From assembly GCA_963851105.1 (NCBI GenBank), contig CAWKNP010000004.1, positions 407,654-471,653 of the forward strand: a stretch of DNA of 64,000 nucleotides, given 5' to 3'. Below are positions 1 to 9,001 of this stretch, in pieces (the first letter of the stretch is position 1; every line of letters starts with the position of its first letter). The stretch is from DATARN01 sp963851105. Its GTDB lineage: Bacteria; Actinomycetota; Acidimicrobiia; Acidimicrobiales; Palsa-688. Position numbers and translations under genes: made by a program. The notes below the pieces were generated by a model. The model was not told the origin of the DNA, did not search any database, and worked only from the letters and a program-made list of their open reading frames with translations.

Positions 1-767
1 TCACCGGCGAGGGGGTCTGGGGGCCGCCCCACAACCTGCCCGAGGCCAAGAAGGTGCTGCGCCGCCTCGTCGACCTCGACGTCAACTTCATCGACACCGC
101 CGACTCGTACGGTCCCGAGGTGAGCGAGCGACTGATCGGCGAGGTGCTCTACCCCTACCCCGACGACCTGGTGATCGCCACCAAGGCGGGCCTGGAGCGC
201 CCCGGGCCGGGGGAATGGGTACCCAACGGCCGACCCAAGCACATCCGCCAGGCGTGCGAGGGCAGCCTGCGGCGGCTGCGCCTGGATTGCATCGCCCTCT
301 ACCAGTTCCACCGGCCCGACCCGAGGGTGCCGCTGGAGGAATCGATCGGCGCCTTGATCGACCTCAAGGACGAAGGCAAGATCCGCCACATCGGGATCTC
401 GAACGTCACCGAGGATGAGCTACATCGAGCGCAGGAGCTCACCCCGATCGTCTCGATACAGAACCGCTACAACCTGATGGACCGCCGCTCCGAGGACCTC
501 ATCGACCTGTGCGACCAGGAGGACCTCGTGTTCCTGCCCTGGGGGCCGCTCGGCGACGCCGAAACGGGCCCGGTCAGCGAGATCGCAGCCCGCCACAGCG
601 CCACCGTCCAACAGATCGTCCTGGCCTGGGAACTGGCCCGGTCGCCGCAGATGTTGCCGATCCCAGGGACGTCCTCAGTTGCCCACCTCGAACAGAACGT
701 GGCCGCAGCCAACATAAAACTCGACCCCGAGGAGATCGAGGAGCTCAACCACCTGAAGCAGGCCTAG
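1..767 (+). CDS. Aldo/keto reductase, 5' end cut off by window edge
   Basis: NAD(P)H-dependent oxidoreductase of the aldo/keto reductase (TIM-barrel) family. About 254 C-terminal residues are present, and the frame is open from base 3, so the true start lies outside the window. Visible family landmarks in order are NFIDTADSYG (active-site Asp and Tyr), VIATKAG (active-site Lys), ALYQFHRPDP (the conserved His), IGISNVTEDEL, and SIQNRYNLMDRR, then the C-terminal NADP-binding stretch LPIPGTSS..HLEQN. The order and spacing are those of the YajO/Tas-like subgroup, so the physiological substrate cannot be named. It converges on guaB3, with the two stop codons about 40 bases apart. Family assignment is secure; specific function is unknown. 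Confidence 0.9.
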   Translation, partial: TGEGVWGPPHNLPEAKKVLRRLVDLDVNFIDTADSYGPEVSERLIGEVLYPYPDDLVIATKAGLERPGPGEWVPNGRPKHIRQACEGSLRRLRLDCIALYQFHRPDPRVPLEESIGALIDLKDEGKIRHIGISNVTEDELHRAQELTPIVSIQNRYNLMDRRSEDLIDLCDQEDLVFLPWGPLGDAETGPVSEIAARHSATVQQIVLAWELARSPQMLPIPGTSSVAHLEQNVAAANIKLDPEEIEELNHLKQA

Positions 768-805
768 CCGGGCTCAAGCAGTGTCGGTTGTGGTTGCGCT
801 GGCGG

Positions 806-1969
806 TTATCGGCCCATCCCGATGCCCTGGGCCCGCTGCAGCGACTTGCCCTCGGTCTGCAGGGCCGGCGCAACCATCACCTCGGCCTTCTGGAACTCCT
901 TGACCGTCTCGTAGCCGCACGTGGCCATCGAGGTCCGTAGCGCCCCGAAAAGGTTCATGCGCCCGTCGTTCTCGTGAGCGGGACCGACCAGTACCTCCTG
1001 CAATGTGCCTCGCGTCTCGGCCCGGACCCGGGCGCCGCGCGGCAAGGTCGGGTGGAACGTGGCCATGCCCCAGTGGTACCCGCGGCCGGGCGCCTCGACC
1101 GCCGAGGCCAGCGGTGAGCCGATCATCACCGCGTCGGCGCCGCAGACGATGGCCTTGGCGATGTCGCCGCCGGTGCCCATGCCGCCGTCGGCGACCACGT
1201 GGACGTAGACGCCGGTCTCGTCGAGGTGCTGCGCCCGCGCCGAGCGGACATCGGCGATGGCGGTCGCTTGGGGGACGCCGATGCCGAGGACCCCACGGGA
1301 GGTGCAGGCATGGCCGGGGCCGACGCCGACGAGGACGCCCACCGCGCCGGTGCGCATCAGGTGCAGGGCCGCTTGGTAGGAGGCACAGCCCCCCACGATG
1401 ACGGGGATGTCGAACTCCCGGATGAAGCGCTTCAGGTTGAGCGGTTCGACGGTCTTGGACACGTGCTCGGCGGAGACAACGGTGCCCTGGATGACAAAGA
1501 GGTCGAGCTCGGCGTCGATGAGCTGCTTGGCGTACAGCGTCGTGCGTTGCGGCGTGAGCGATGCGCAGGACACCACGCCGGCTTCTTTGATCTCACGGAT
1601 CCGCTGGCCGATGAGCTCGGCCTTGATGGGTTCGCCGTAGATCTGCTGCATCCGGGCCGTCGCCTTCTCGGTGTCGAGATGGGCGATCTCCTCGAAAAGG
1701 GGTTCAGGGTCGTCGTAGCGCGTCCAAAGCCCTTCGAGGTTGAGGACCCCGACACCGCCCAACCGGCCGATCTCCATGGCGGTCGCCGGGCTGACGACGC
1801 CGTCCATGGCCGAGGCCATGAGCGGCAGCTCGAATCGGAAGGCGTCGATCTCCCAGGAGATGTCGACGTCCTCAGGGTCGCGTGTCCGGCGGCTGGGGAC
1901 GATGGCGATGTCGTCAAAGCCGTATGCCCGCCGTCCTGCTTTGCCCCGCCCGATCTCGACTTCTGCCAC
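806..1969 (-). CDS. guaB3: GuaB3 family IMP dehydrogenase-related protein
   Basis: A 387-residue TIM-barrel protein of the IMP dehydrogenase/GMP reductase superfamily, without a CBS pair. The N-terminus has the RRAYGFDDIAIVPSRRTRDP stretch typical of the actinobacterial and cyanobacterial GuaB3 branch. The flavodoxin-like phosphate loops (VIVGGCASY, GAVGVLVGVGPG) and the catalytic Cys loop GHACTSRGVLG are visible at about residues 215-245, and GADAVMIGSPLA is at about residue 280. In actinobacteria guaB3 usually lies close to guaB and downstream of groEL, which matches this position. It acts in purine nucleotide interconversion; whether it runs as a dehydrogenase or a reductase cannot be told from sequence. 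The ATG start at 1969 gives full family length. Confidence 0.93.
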   Translation of the reverse strand: MAEVEIGRGKAGRRAYGFDDIAIVPSRRTRDPEDVDISWEIDAFRFELPLMASAMDGVVSPATAMEIGRLGGVGVLNLEGLWTRYDDPEPLFEEIAHLDTEKATARMQQIYGEPIKAELIGQRIREIKEAGVVSCASLTPQRTTLYAKQLIDAELDLFVIQGTVVSAEHVSKTVEPLNLKRFIREFDIPVIVGGCASYQAALHLMRTGAVGVLVGVGPGHACTSRGVLGIGVPQATAIADVRSARAQHLDETGVYVHVVADGGMGTGGDIAKAIVCGADAVMIGSPLASAVEAPGRGYHWGMATFHPTLPRGARVRAETRGTLQEVLVGPAHENDGRMNLFGALRTSMATCGYETVKEFQKAEVMVAPALQTEGKSLQRAQGIGMGR

Positions 1970-2047
1970 GGCCGCTCCTCTGGCAATTGCTCCCGCGAAT
2001 GAACTGCCAGCGTACGCCGGACCCGGACCCTCCAGTACGACCGCGCG

Positions 2048-2965
2048 CTAGGTAGAACCAGGGAGGCGCACCGCGCCTACCGCCAACAGGAGGTACAGCA
2101 CCAACCCCAGGATCACCGACACCCAGCAACTGGTCTTGGCCATGCGGCTCGCCCGGGTCGCGCCCTCCACGTCACCGGCGGCGGCGCGGCGACTGGCCAG
2201 CACCGACAGCACGATTCCCACCACGCCGGCGGGGGTGAAGAAGAACACGGTGCACAGGATCGACCAGATCAGGTAGTTCGGGACCGGGGAAAAGGGGCGC
2301 GTCGTGCTGGGGGCCGACGTGGGCGGCCATGCCGGTTGCGGGCTGGTCGGGGGCCCCCAGCCCGGCGGCGCCGGGTAGGCGCCGGCGGCCGGCGGTGGTG
2401 GCGCCCAGGCCGGGGGCGCCGACGGCGGCGGATTCCAGCCGGGCGCCGACGGTGGCGGATTCCAGGAGGCGGGACCCGGGGCGGGCGGTGCCGCGGGGGG
2501 TGGGGCCCAGTCGTGCGCAGGGGGGGAGCGGGGAGCCGAACCCGGAGGCGGGGGAGCCGAACCCGGGGCCGCCGGTGGCGGCGGATTCCAGGAGGCGGGA
2601 CCCGGGACGGGCGGCGCTGCGGGGGGTGGGGCCCAGTCGTGCGGAGGGGCGGAGTGGGGAGCCGAACCGGGAGGCGGGGGAGCCGAACCCGGAGGCGGGG
2701 ACACGGCCGAGCCGGGCGCCGGCGGGGGCCATGACCCGAGGGTGGGACTCCCAGGGCCGGTGCCAGGAGACAATGGCGGGCTATCCGACGGGCGCTGCTC
2801 GCCGCTGTCGGCTCCTTCCGGCGAGCCGCCGGCAGCCGCCTGTTGCGGTCGCGCCGGGGTAAAGATGCGTTCGCTTTCCGGGGGCGGGGGCGCCAGCGAA
2901 CCCTGGCAGCGAGAACAACGTTCTGCTTCCTCGGGGTTGATGGTCCCGCACCGGGGGCAAATCAT
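2048..2965 (-). CDS. Zinc-ribbon, Pro-rich, CD225/dispanin-like membrane protein
   Basis: A 305-residue protein of three parts. Residues 2-20 form a small zinc ribbon with two CxxC pairs (CPRCG and CSRCQ). Residues about 25-225 are a low-complexity Pro/Ala/Ser/Trp linker containing two 42-residue direct repeats (PPPGSAP, HDWAPPPAAPP, PASWNPPP). The C-terminus carries two membrane helices (around NYLIWSILCTVFFFTPAGVV and SCWVSVILGLVLYLLLAVGA) with a polar ASRRAAAGDVEGATRASRMAK loop, the pattern of CD225/DUF4190-type proteins. It is probably anchored in the membrane with the long linker in the cytoplasm. No catalytic function is evident. It is divergent from the DUF554 gene, with about 80 bases between the starts. 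Confidence 0.8.
   Translation of the reverse strand: MICPRCGTINPEEAERCSRCQGSLAPPPPESERIFTPARPQQAAAGGSPEGADSGEQRPSDSPPLSPGTGPGSPTLGSWPPPAPGSAVSPPPGSAPPPPGSAPHSAPPHDWAPPPAAPPVPGPASWNPPPPAAPGSAPPPPGSAPRSPPAHDWAPPPAAPPAPGPASWNPPPSAPGWNPPPSAPPAWAPPPPAAGAYPAPPGWGPPTSPQPAWPPTSAPSTTRPFSPVPNYLIWSILCTVFFFTPAGVVGIVLSVLASRRAAAGDVEGATRASRMAKTSCWVSVILGLVLYLLLAVGAVRLPGST
2454..2705. repeat. 126-bp direct repeat, two copies in tandem
   Basis: Copies at 2454-2579 and 2580-2705 begin with the same GGCGGATTCCAGGAGGCGGG segment and stay highly similar to the end. Each encodes 42 residues of the Pro-rich linker of the CD225-like protein. The period is a multiple of three, so copy-number change would lengthen or shorten the linker without breaking the frame. 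Confidence 0.85.
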
Positions 2966-3046
2966 GACGTGCCGAGGCTATCCCGATGGGTCGCCCCTCC
3001 GGGCGCGACGCGCAGCCGCGACCGGGCTCCGAGCTACGGTCGCCAC

Positions 3047-3743
3047 ATGCGCGGGTTGGGCACAGTCGTCAACGTCGCCACCGTGCTGGCGGGAAGCGTG
3101 ATCGGGCTGCTGGCGGGCCATCGTCTGCCCGAACGCCTGCGGGAGATCGCCTTTCAGGGCGTCGGGCTGATCGTGCTGGTCCTCGGCATCCAGCAGGCCG
3201 GAGCCACCGAGAACCTGGCGTTTCCCCTGGCCGCGGTGGTCCTCGGAGGCGTGATCGGCGAGGCCGCCGGTATCGAGGCGCGCCTGGAGCGCCTCGGCGA
3301 CCGACTCCGCCGCTTGGTGGAACACAGCGACAATCCCGACTCCACCTTCTCCGAGGGCTTCGTGAGCGCCACCCTGATCTTCTGCATCGGCCCGCTGACC
3401 ATTCTCGGGTCGATTTCCGACGGCCTCGGCAACGGTGCTCAGCTCCTGTTCATCAAATCCGCCCTCGACGGCACCGTGTCGGTCGTGCTGGCCTCCACGC
3501 TCGGCATCGGCGTCGCCCTCGAGCGCGGCCAGCGTCGCCATCGTGCAGGGGGCCCTGACCCTCGCCGCGTCCAGTCTCCATGCCCTGCTCGACACCCGCA
3601 TGATCGCTGAGACGACCGCCACCGGAGGCATCTTGATCATCGCCATCGGGTTGCGTCTGCTCGAGATCAAGCGCTTGCGGGTGGGCAATTTCCTTCCCGC
3701 CCTGCTCCTGGCGCCCCTGGCGGTGGCAATCTTCGCTCGGTAG
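3047..3743 (+). pseudogene. DUF554 family membrane protein, broken by a +1 frameshift
   Basis: DUF554 proteins are small multi-helix membrane proteins of unknown transport or structural role. The ATG at 3047 begins MRGLGTVVNVATVLAGSVIG and reads well through FCIGPLTILGSISDGL and ASTLGIGVAL up to about base 3520. The family-like continuation (SAASVAIVQGALTLAASSLHALL to NFLPALLLAPLAVAIFAR) lies in the next frame, ending at 3743. Removing the single G at 3521 restores one continuous product of about 231 residues. Either the gene is recently inactivated or the base is a sequencing or assembly error. It is divergent from the CD225-like gene and convergent with the Nudix gene. Confidence 0.75.
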
Positions 3744-3773
3744 CAACCCGTGCGGCCTCCGTCGCGCCGATCT

Positions 3774-4535
3774 TCAGCTGGGCGCGAGTATGACCTCGAG
3801 CAGGTCTCGCAGCATCCACGCCGTCGCGCCCCACACAGTGTCGCCGGGCAGCTCGAAGAAGCTGATCGAGCGCCACTCCTCGCCGGTGTCGGCGGCCTCG
3901 GGGAGGTGCCACAGCTCCTCGCGGTACACGCCCTCGGACACCAGCTCGGCCAGCGAGACGTCGAACGCCCGCTCGACCTCTGCGGGGCTCGGCGTCAGGA
4001 TCGGCCGCTCGGGGAGGACACCGACGAACGGCGAGATGAGCACCAGGTTGCGCACCGTCACGAGTGGCGACAGGGGACCCAGGATCTCGATCGCGCCAGG
4101 GTCGATGCCGACCTCTTCGCTGGCCTCGCGCAAGGCGGCGGCGACCGCAGGCTCGTCGACCTCCAGGCGGCCGCCGGGAAAGGACACCTCCCCGGTGTGG
4201 GAACGGAGGTTGGACGAGCGCCGGGTCAGGATCACGTGTGCCTCGCCCGCCTCTTCGAACAGCGCGCACAGCACGGCGGCGGGTCGGGCGACGGGCTCGG
4301 AGTACCGGGCCAGCCGGGCGGGCGGGACGGCGCGCGGCGTCGTACCCAGCCAGCCTCGTTGCTCGAAGCCCCGGCGCACCCGGGCCACGCTGATCCCGCA
4401 CCGTTGCCCCGCCGGCAGGGAAGCCCACGGTGGCAAGCCACCGATCCGGGCCCCAGCGGGTCGAGGGATCGGCTGGCTACCGCCGCGTCTCGGCGCCGCA
4501 GGCGCAGGCGCTGCTTCCGCCGCATCGGGACTCAC
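3774..4535 (-). CDS. CoA pyrophosphatase-like Nudix hydrolase
   Basis: A 253-residue Nudix hydrolase. The Nudix box is intact from about residue 120 (GGRLEVDE, then REASEEVGI), preceded by the LTRRSSNLRSHTGEVSFPGG signature that marks the CoA diphosphatase (NudL/YeaB-type) subgroup. Such enzymes split CoA and its thioesters into acyl-phosphopantetheine and 3',5'-ADP in a Mg-dependent reaction. The first 45 residues are low-complexity and arginine/proline rich, so initiation further in (for example near SVARVRRGFEQRG) cannot be excluded. The GTG at 4535 is placed 9 bases after the stop of the upstream 70-residue gene, suggesting cotranscription. Confidence 0.87.
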   Translation of the reverse strand: MSPDAAEAAPAPAAPRRGGSQPIPRPAGARIGGLPPWASLPAGQRCGISVARVRRGFEQRGWLGTTPRAVPPARLARYSEPVARPAAVLCALFEEAGEAHVILTRRSSNLRSHTGEVSFPGGRLEVDEPAVAAALREASEEVGIDPGAIEILGPLSPLVTVRNLVLISPFVGVLPERPILTPSPAEVERAFDVSLAELVSEGVYREELWHLPEAADTGEEWRSISFFELPGDTVWGATAWMLRDLLEVILAPS

Positions 4536-4544
4536 CGAAACGGG

Positions 4545-4757
4545 TCAGACGATGGGTGTCCACGAGGCGGTGGCGGCATCGACGTCGAGGGGCTCGGCAG
4601 CATCGGGTTGATCACCCTGGGCGACCAGTGCTTCCAGCAGGTCTCGTAGCCCCCCGGTCTTCAGGTTGGCCATGACGCGACCGGGTGTCGTCTCGCCTGT
4701 CTCCCACTCCATCCATTCCGCGAGGAGTTTGCCGGGATCAGGTGCTGGTCGGTCCAT
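4545..4757 (-). CDS. Small conserved hypothetical protein (70 aa)
   Basis: A 70-residue acidic protein beginning MDRPAPDPGKLLAEWMEWE. It is mostly helical in appearance (EWMEWETGETTPGRVMANLK, GLRDLLEALVAQ), with no membrane segment, cysteines or recognised motif. The reading frame fills the gap between the DUF3052 start and the Nudix start without overlap and stops 9 bases before the Nudix GTG, which supports a real gene in a two-gene unit. I recognise it only as the kind of small protein found in actinobacterial genomes; no function can be assigned. Confidence 0.65.
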   Translation of the reverse strand: MDRPAPDPGKLLAEWMEWETGETTPGRVMANLKTGGLRDLLEALVAQGDQPDAAEPLDVDAATASWTPIV

Positions 4758-4774
4758 ACCGCCAGACTATTGGG

Positions 4775-5206
4775 GTGGTCGGCTATTCCGGAACACCGCT
4801 CGTGAATAAGCTCGGCATCCGGCCCGGAGATCGCCTTGCGCTGCTCACCCCGCCCCCCTTTTTCCAACTCGACCTTCCCGAGGGGGTGCGGGTGGTCACC
4901 CGGCTCGGCGGGCATTGCGACGTCGTGCTCTTCTTCACCACGGCGCGCACCGAGCTCGAGCGCCGGATCGACCGTGTCGGCGTGGTCATCGCGCCCGCGG
5001 GGGCGGCGTGGATCGCATGGCCCAAGCGGGCGTCCAAGGTTGCGACCGATATGACCGAGGATGTCGTCCGCACCGTCGCCCTGCCACTCGGCCTGGTCGA
5101 CGTCAAGGTGTGCGCCATCGATGAGACCTGGAGCGGCCTCAAGTTGGTGTGGCGCAAGGAGCTGCGATCCCAGAGCCCCCGACGCGCCGGGACCCGGGCT
5201 CCTTGA
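4775..5206 (+). CDS. DUF3052 family protein
   Basis: A 143-residue protein. It starts with VVGYSGTPLVNKLGIRPGDR, the hallmark opening of DUF3052, then LLTPPPFFQLDLPEGV, a middle DVVLFFTT segment, and a WIAWPKRASK...DMTEDVVR stretch with VCAIDETWSGLKLVWRK near the end. The GTG at 4775 is chosen because the conserved text begins there. The frame is open further upstream but that would run into the divergent small gene. Only 17 bases separate the two divergent starts, so one or both messages are probably leaderless or nearly so. Family members are cytoplasmic and of unknown function. Confidence 0.85.
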   Translation: MVGYSGTPLVNKLGIRPGDRLALLTPPPFFQLDLPEGVRVVTRLGGHCDVVLFFTTARTELERRIDRVGVVIAPAGAAWIAWPKRASKVATDMTEDVVRTVALPLGLVDVKVCAIDETWSGLKLVWRKELRSQSPRRAGTRAP

Positions 5207-5226
5207 AGGAGGACCCCGGGTCCCGG
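5187..5226. terminator. Bidirectional hairpin terminator between DUF3052 and groEL
   Basis: A near-perfect inverted repeat: CCGGGACCCGGGCTCCTT pairs with AAGGAGGACCCCGGGTCCCGG around a very short loop. The DUF3052 TGA (5204-5206) lies in the loop and the groEL stop is 23 bases beyond, so it can serve both convergent genes. There is no long T-run on either side. Confidence 0.75.
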
Positions 5227-5248
5227 ACAAGAAGCAGGCGACCGCTTC

Positions 5249-6895
5249 TTACATACCCATGCCGCCCATGCCCCCCATACCGCCCATGCCTTCCATGCCG
5301 CCGCCGCCATCGCCCTTCTTTTCGGGCTTGTCGACGATGAGGACCTCGGTCGTGAGGAGGAGCCCGGCGATCGACGCTGCGTTCTGCAGCGCCGAGCGGG
5401 TCACCTTGGCGGGGTCGATGACCCCGACCTTGAGCAGATCCTCCATGACACCGGTAGCGGCGTTGAGGCCGATCGAGCCCGTCTCGCGCTCGACCTGCTG
5501 CACCTGGATGCCGCCTTCGAGGCCGGCATTCAGGGCGATCCACATCAGTGGCGCTTCCAGTGCCTTGGACACAATCATGGCGCCTGTCGCCTGATCGCCA
5601 CTCAAGGTGGCGGCCAGGGCGAGGACGGCGGGCCGGCTGCGGATGAGGGCGGTGCCGCCCCCGGCGACCACGCCTTCTTCGATGGCCGCCCGTGTCGCCG
5701 AGAGAGCATCTTCGATGCGGTGCTTCTTCTCCTTGAGCTCGACCTCGGTGGCGGCACCGACCTTGACGACGGCGACGCCGCCCGCCAGCTTGGCCAGCCG
5801 TTCCTGCATCTTCTCGCGGTCCCAGTCGCTGTCGGTCTGCTCCATCTCCCGGCGGATCTGGGCGATGCGGGCCTTGACGTCGGCCTCGGAGCCGCCACCG
5901 TCGATGACGGTGCAGGTGTCCTTGGTGACGACGACCTTGCGGGCGCGGCCGAGCAGGTCGATAGTGGCGTTCTCCAAACGGAGCCCGACATCTTCGGAGA
6001 TGACCTGGGCGCCGGTGAGAATGGCCATGTCGGCCAGCATCGCCTTGCGGCGGTCACCGAACGCCGGCGCCTTGACGGCGCAGGAGTTGAAGGTGCCGCG
6101 GATCTTGTTGACCACCAGCGTCGCAAGGGCCTCGCCCTCGACGTCCTCGGCGATGATCAGCAGCGGCCGGCTCGTCTGCATGACGCGCTCGAGCACCTTG
6201 ACCAGATCGTGGACGGCGCTGATCTTGCCGTTGGCGATGAGGATGTAGCAATCCTCGAGGATGCACTCCTGGCGATCTTGGTCGGTCACGAAGTACGGCG
6301 ACAGGTAGCCACGGTCGAACTGCATGCCCTCGGTGAACTCCAGCTCGAGGCCGAAGGTGTTGGATTCCTCGACGGTGACCACGCCGTCCTTGCCGACCCG
6401 GTCGATGGCGTCGGCCAGGACATCGCCGATATTGCGGTCGGCAGCCGAGTTGGCCGCCACCTGGGCGATCTCCGCCTTGTCGTCCACCTCCTTGGACTGC
6501 TCCTTGATGGAAGCCACGACCGCCTTGACAGCCAGGTCCATGCCCTTCTTGAGGGAGGTCGGGTTGGCGCCGGCGGCCACGTTGCGCAGGCCCTCACGGA
6601 CCAGAGCCTGGGCCAGCACGGTGGCGGTGGTGGTGCCGTCGCCCGCGACGTCGTTGGTCTTGGTGGCGACTTCCTTCACCAGCTGGGCGCCCAGGTTCTC
6701 GAAGGGGTCTTCGACCTCGACCTCACGGGCGATGGTCACGCCGTCGTTGGTGATCGTCGGGGCGCCGAAGCTCTTGGCCAGCACTACGTTGCGGCCCTTC
6801 GGTCCCAGCGTCACCTTGACCGCGTCGGCCAGCTTGTTGACGCCGGCCTCCAGGCTGCGGCGAGCCGTCTCGTCGAACTTGAGGATCTTGGGCAC
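5249..6895 (-). CDS. groEL: Chaperonin GroEL (60 kDa, Hsp60)
   Basis: ATP-dependent protein-folding chamber working with GroES. Its 548 residues match the usual length. Visible are VTLGPKGRNVVL and the ATP-binding VAGDGTTTATVLA in the equatorial domain, the apical-domain stretch around YLSPYFVTD, and a C-terminal Gly-Gly-Met tail (GGMEGMGGMGGMGGMGM), the form typical of housekeeping chaperonins rather than the His-tailed actinobacterial GroEL1 type. The start is GTG; its last G-position base overlaps the groES TAG, so the pair is translationally coupled. Expression should follow the CIRCE/HrcA-controlled promoter upstream of groES. Confidence 0.98.
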   Translation of the reverse strand: MPKILKFDETARRSLEAGVNKLADAVKVTLGPKGRNVVLAKSFGAPTITNDGVTIAREVEVEDPFENLGAQLVKEVATKTNDVAGDGTTTATVLAQALVREGLRNVAAGANPTSLKKGMDLAVKAVVASIKEQSKEVDDKAEIAQVAANSAADRNIGDVLADAIDRVGKDGVVTVEESNTFGLELEFTEGMQFDRGYLSPYFVTDQDRQECILEDCYILIANGKISAVHDLVKVLERVMQTSRPLLIIAEDVEGEALATLVVNKIRGTFNSCAVKAPAFGDRRKAMLADMAILTGAQVISEDVGLRLENATIDLLGRARKVVVTKDTCTVIDGGGSEADVKARIAQIRREMEQTDSDWDREKMQERLAKLAGGVAVVKVGAATEVELKEKKHRIEDALSATRAAIEEGVVAGGGTALIRSRPAVLALAATLSGDQATGAMIVSKALEAPLMWIALNAGLEGGIQVQQVERETGSIGLNAATGVMEDLLKVGVIDPAKVTRSALQNAASIAGLLLTTEVLIVDKPEKKGDGGGGMEGMGGMGGMGGMGM

Positions 6896-7185
6896 TACTT
6901 GACCACCTTCGCCAGAACGTCGCGGCTCGTCAGGATGAGGAGATCCTCACCGTCGACCACGATCTCGGTGCCCCCGTACTTGGAGTACACGATGGTGTCG
7001 CCAACGGTGATGTCGAGGGGGATCAGCTCGCCGGTGTCGGCACGGCGGCCGGGGCCTACCGCCAGGACCTCGCCCTGCTGGGGCTTCTCCTTGGCGGTGT
7101 CGGGGATAACGAGACCAGAAGCCGTCTTCTCCTCGGCTTCGTTCTGTCGTACGACGATGCGATCGTCGAGGGGCTGCAGGTTCAT
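6895..7185 (-). CDS. groES: Co-chaperonin GroES
   Basis: The 96-residue heptameric lid of the GroEL chamber. The start is set at the ATG at 7185 (MNLQPLDDRIVV) because this is the family N-terminus; it has a GGAGGCG Shine-Dalgarno about 7 bases upstream, and an in-frame extension further upstream would run over the CIRCE operator. The mobile loop region (NEAEEKTASGLVIPDTAKEKP) and the IVVDGEDLLILTSRDVLA end are intact. It forms an operon with groEL. Confidence 0.97.
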   Translation of the reverse strand: MNLQPLDDRIVVRQNEAEEKTASGLVIPDTAKEKPQQGEVLAVGPGRRADTGELIPLDITVGDTIVYSKYGGTEIVVDGEDLLILTSRDVLAKVVK

Positions 7186-7214
7186 GGGTAATGCGCCTCC
7201 GTGTGGGCCGAGCT

Positions 7215-7241
7215 TTAGCACTCTCAGTGGACGAGTGCTAA
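7215..7241. promoter_or_regulatory. CIRCE operator (HrcA binding site)
   Basis: A perfect copy of the CIRCE inverted repeat: TTAGCACTC, nine bases, GAGTGCTAA. It lies about 30 bases upstream of the groES start, at the expected transcription start. HrcA represses groESL from this element until heat or unfolded protein titrates it; that mechanism is established for the family. Confidence 0.95.
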
Positions 7242-7269
7242 CGATAGCGGCGTCCGGAGGAGACGGCAA
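7241..7269 (-). promoter_or_regulatory. groESL promoter
   Basis: On the minus strand, TTGCCG (7269-7264) and TATCGT (7246-7241) are separated by exactly 17 bases and sit directly upstream of CIRCE, which overlaps the last -10 base. Position and spacing suit a vegetative sigma promoter blocked by HrcA. Assigned by eye from consensus. Confidence 0.6.
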
Positions 7270-7350
7270 CCGCCGGGGCCAAAGAAGCGGCCTTCTACTT
7301 GACGAGGCGAAGGCTGATTGGGTGGCGGTAGCGCTCGGCGTGATCCGGGG

Positions 7351-8405
<1,055 letters not shown>

Positions 8406-8409
<4 letters not shown>

Positions 8410-8999
8410 CGCCGGGGTTCGCCGTCGTCGATCAGTGTCGTACCACTGAGGCCCGCCTCGATGGCGGCCAGGCGCCGGCGGTACTCGTCGGATCCGATCC
8501 CGTAGGCCCACATGATGAGGGCATCCTCCCGGGACTCGGCGTAGTAGTTCTTGCGCACCCCGGCGGGCTCGAAGCCGAACTTGCGGTACAGGTCCTGAGC
8601 CGCCGCGTTGCTCATCCGCACCTCGAGGGTGAGACGGCTGGCTTCACGGGCGGCGGCCTGGCGGGCCGCGTTGAGCAGCAGGCGGGTCCCGATGCCGTGG
8701 CGGTGCCACGCGGGGTCGACTGCCACGTTGGTGATGTGGGCGTCCTCCTCGACGAGCATCACCCCGCAATAGCCGGCCACCGCGCCATTGACCCGGGCGA
8801 CGTAGTAGATCCGGCTCGTCCGCAGGTTGAGCTCGCTGATGAACAGCGGCAACGACCACGGCCGCGGGTACACCTGGGACTCGATGCGCATGACCGAGCG
8901 CAGGTGGCGCCGGCGCATGGGGACCAGATGCACCACCAGGCCGGAATCCTCTGGCTCGGTCGGCCCCGGGGTGTCGATGTCGTGGACCCGTGACGCCAT
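8406..8999 (-). CDS. rimI: Ribosomal-protein-alanine N-acetyltransferase (RimI, GNAT family)
   Basis: A 197-residue GNAT acetyltransferase. The acetyl-CoA loop is VDPAWHRHGIGTRLL (Q/RxxGxG/A type), preceded by ITNVAV and followed by TLEVRMSNAAAQDLYRKFGF and RKNYYAESREDALIMW, the RimI pattern. It acetylates N-terminal Ala of S18 or other proteins in characterised bacteria; the target here is inferred. It sits between tsaB and tsaD, the usual place, starting 3 bases after the tsaB reading frame begins to be terminated and overlapping tsaD by a GTGA. The first 25 residues are a non-conserved acidic extension. Confidence 0.92.
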
Positions 9000-9001
9000 C
9001 G

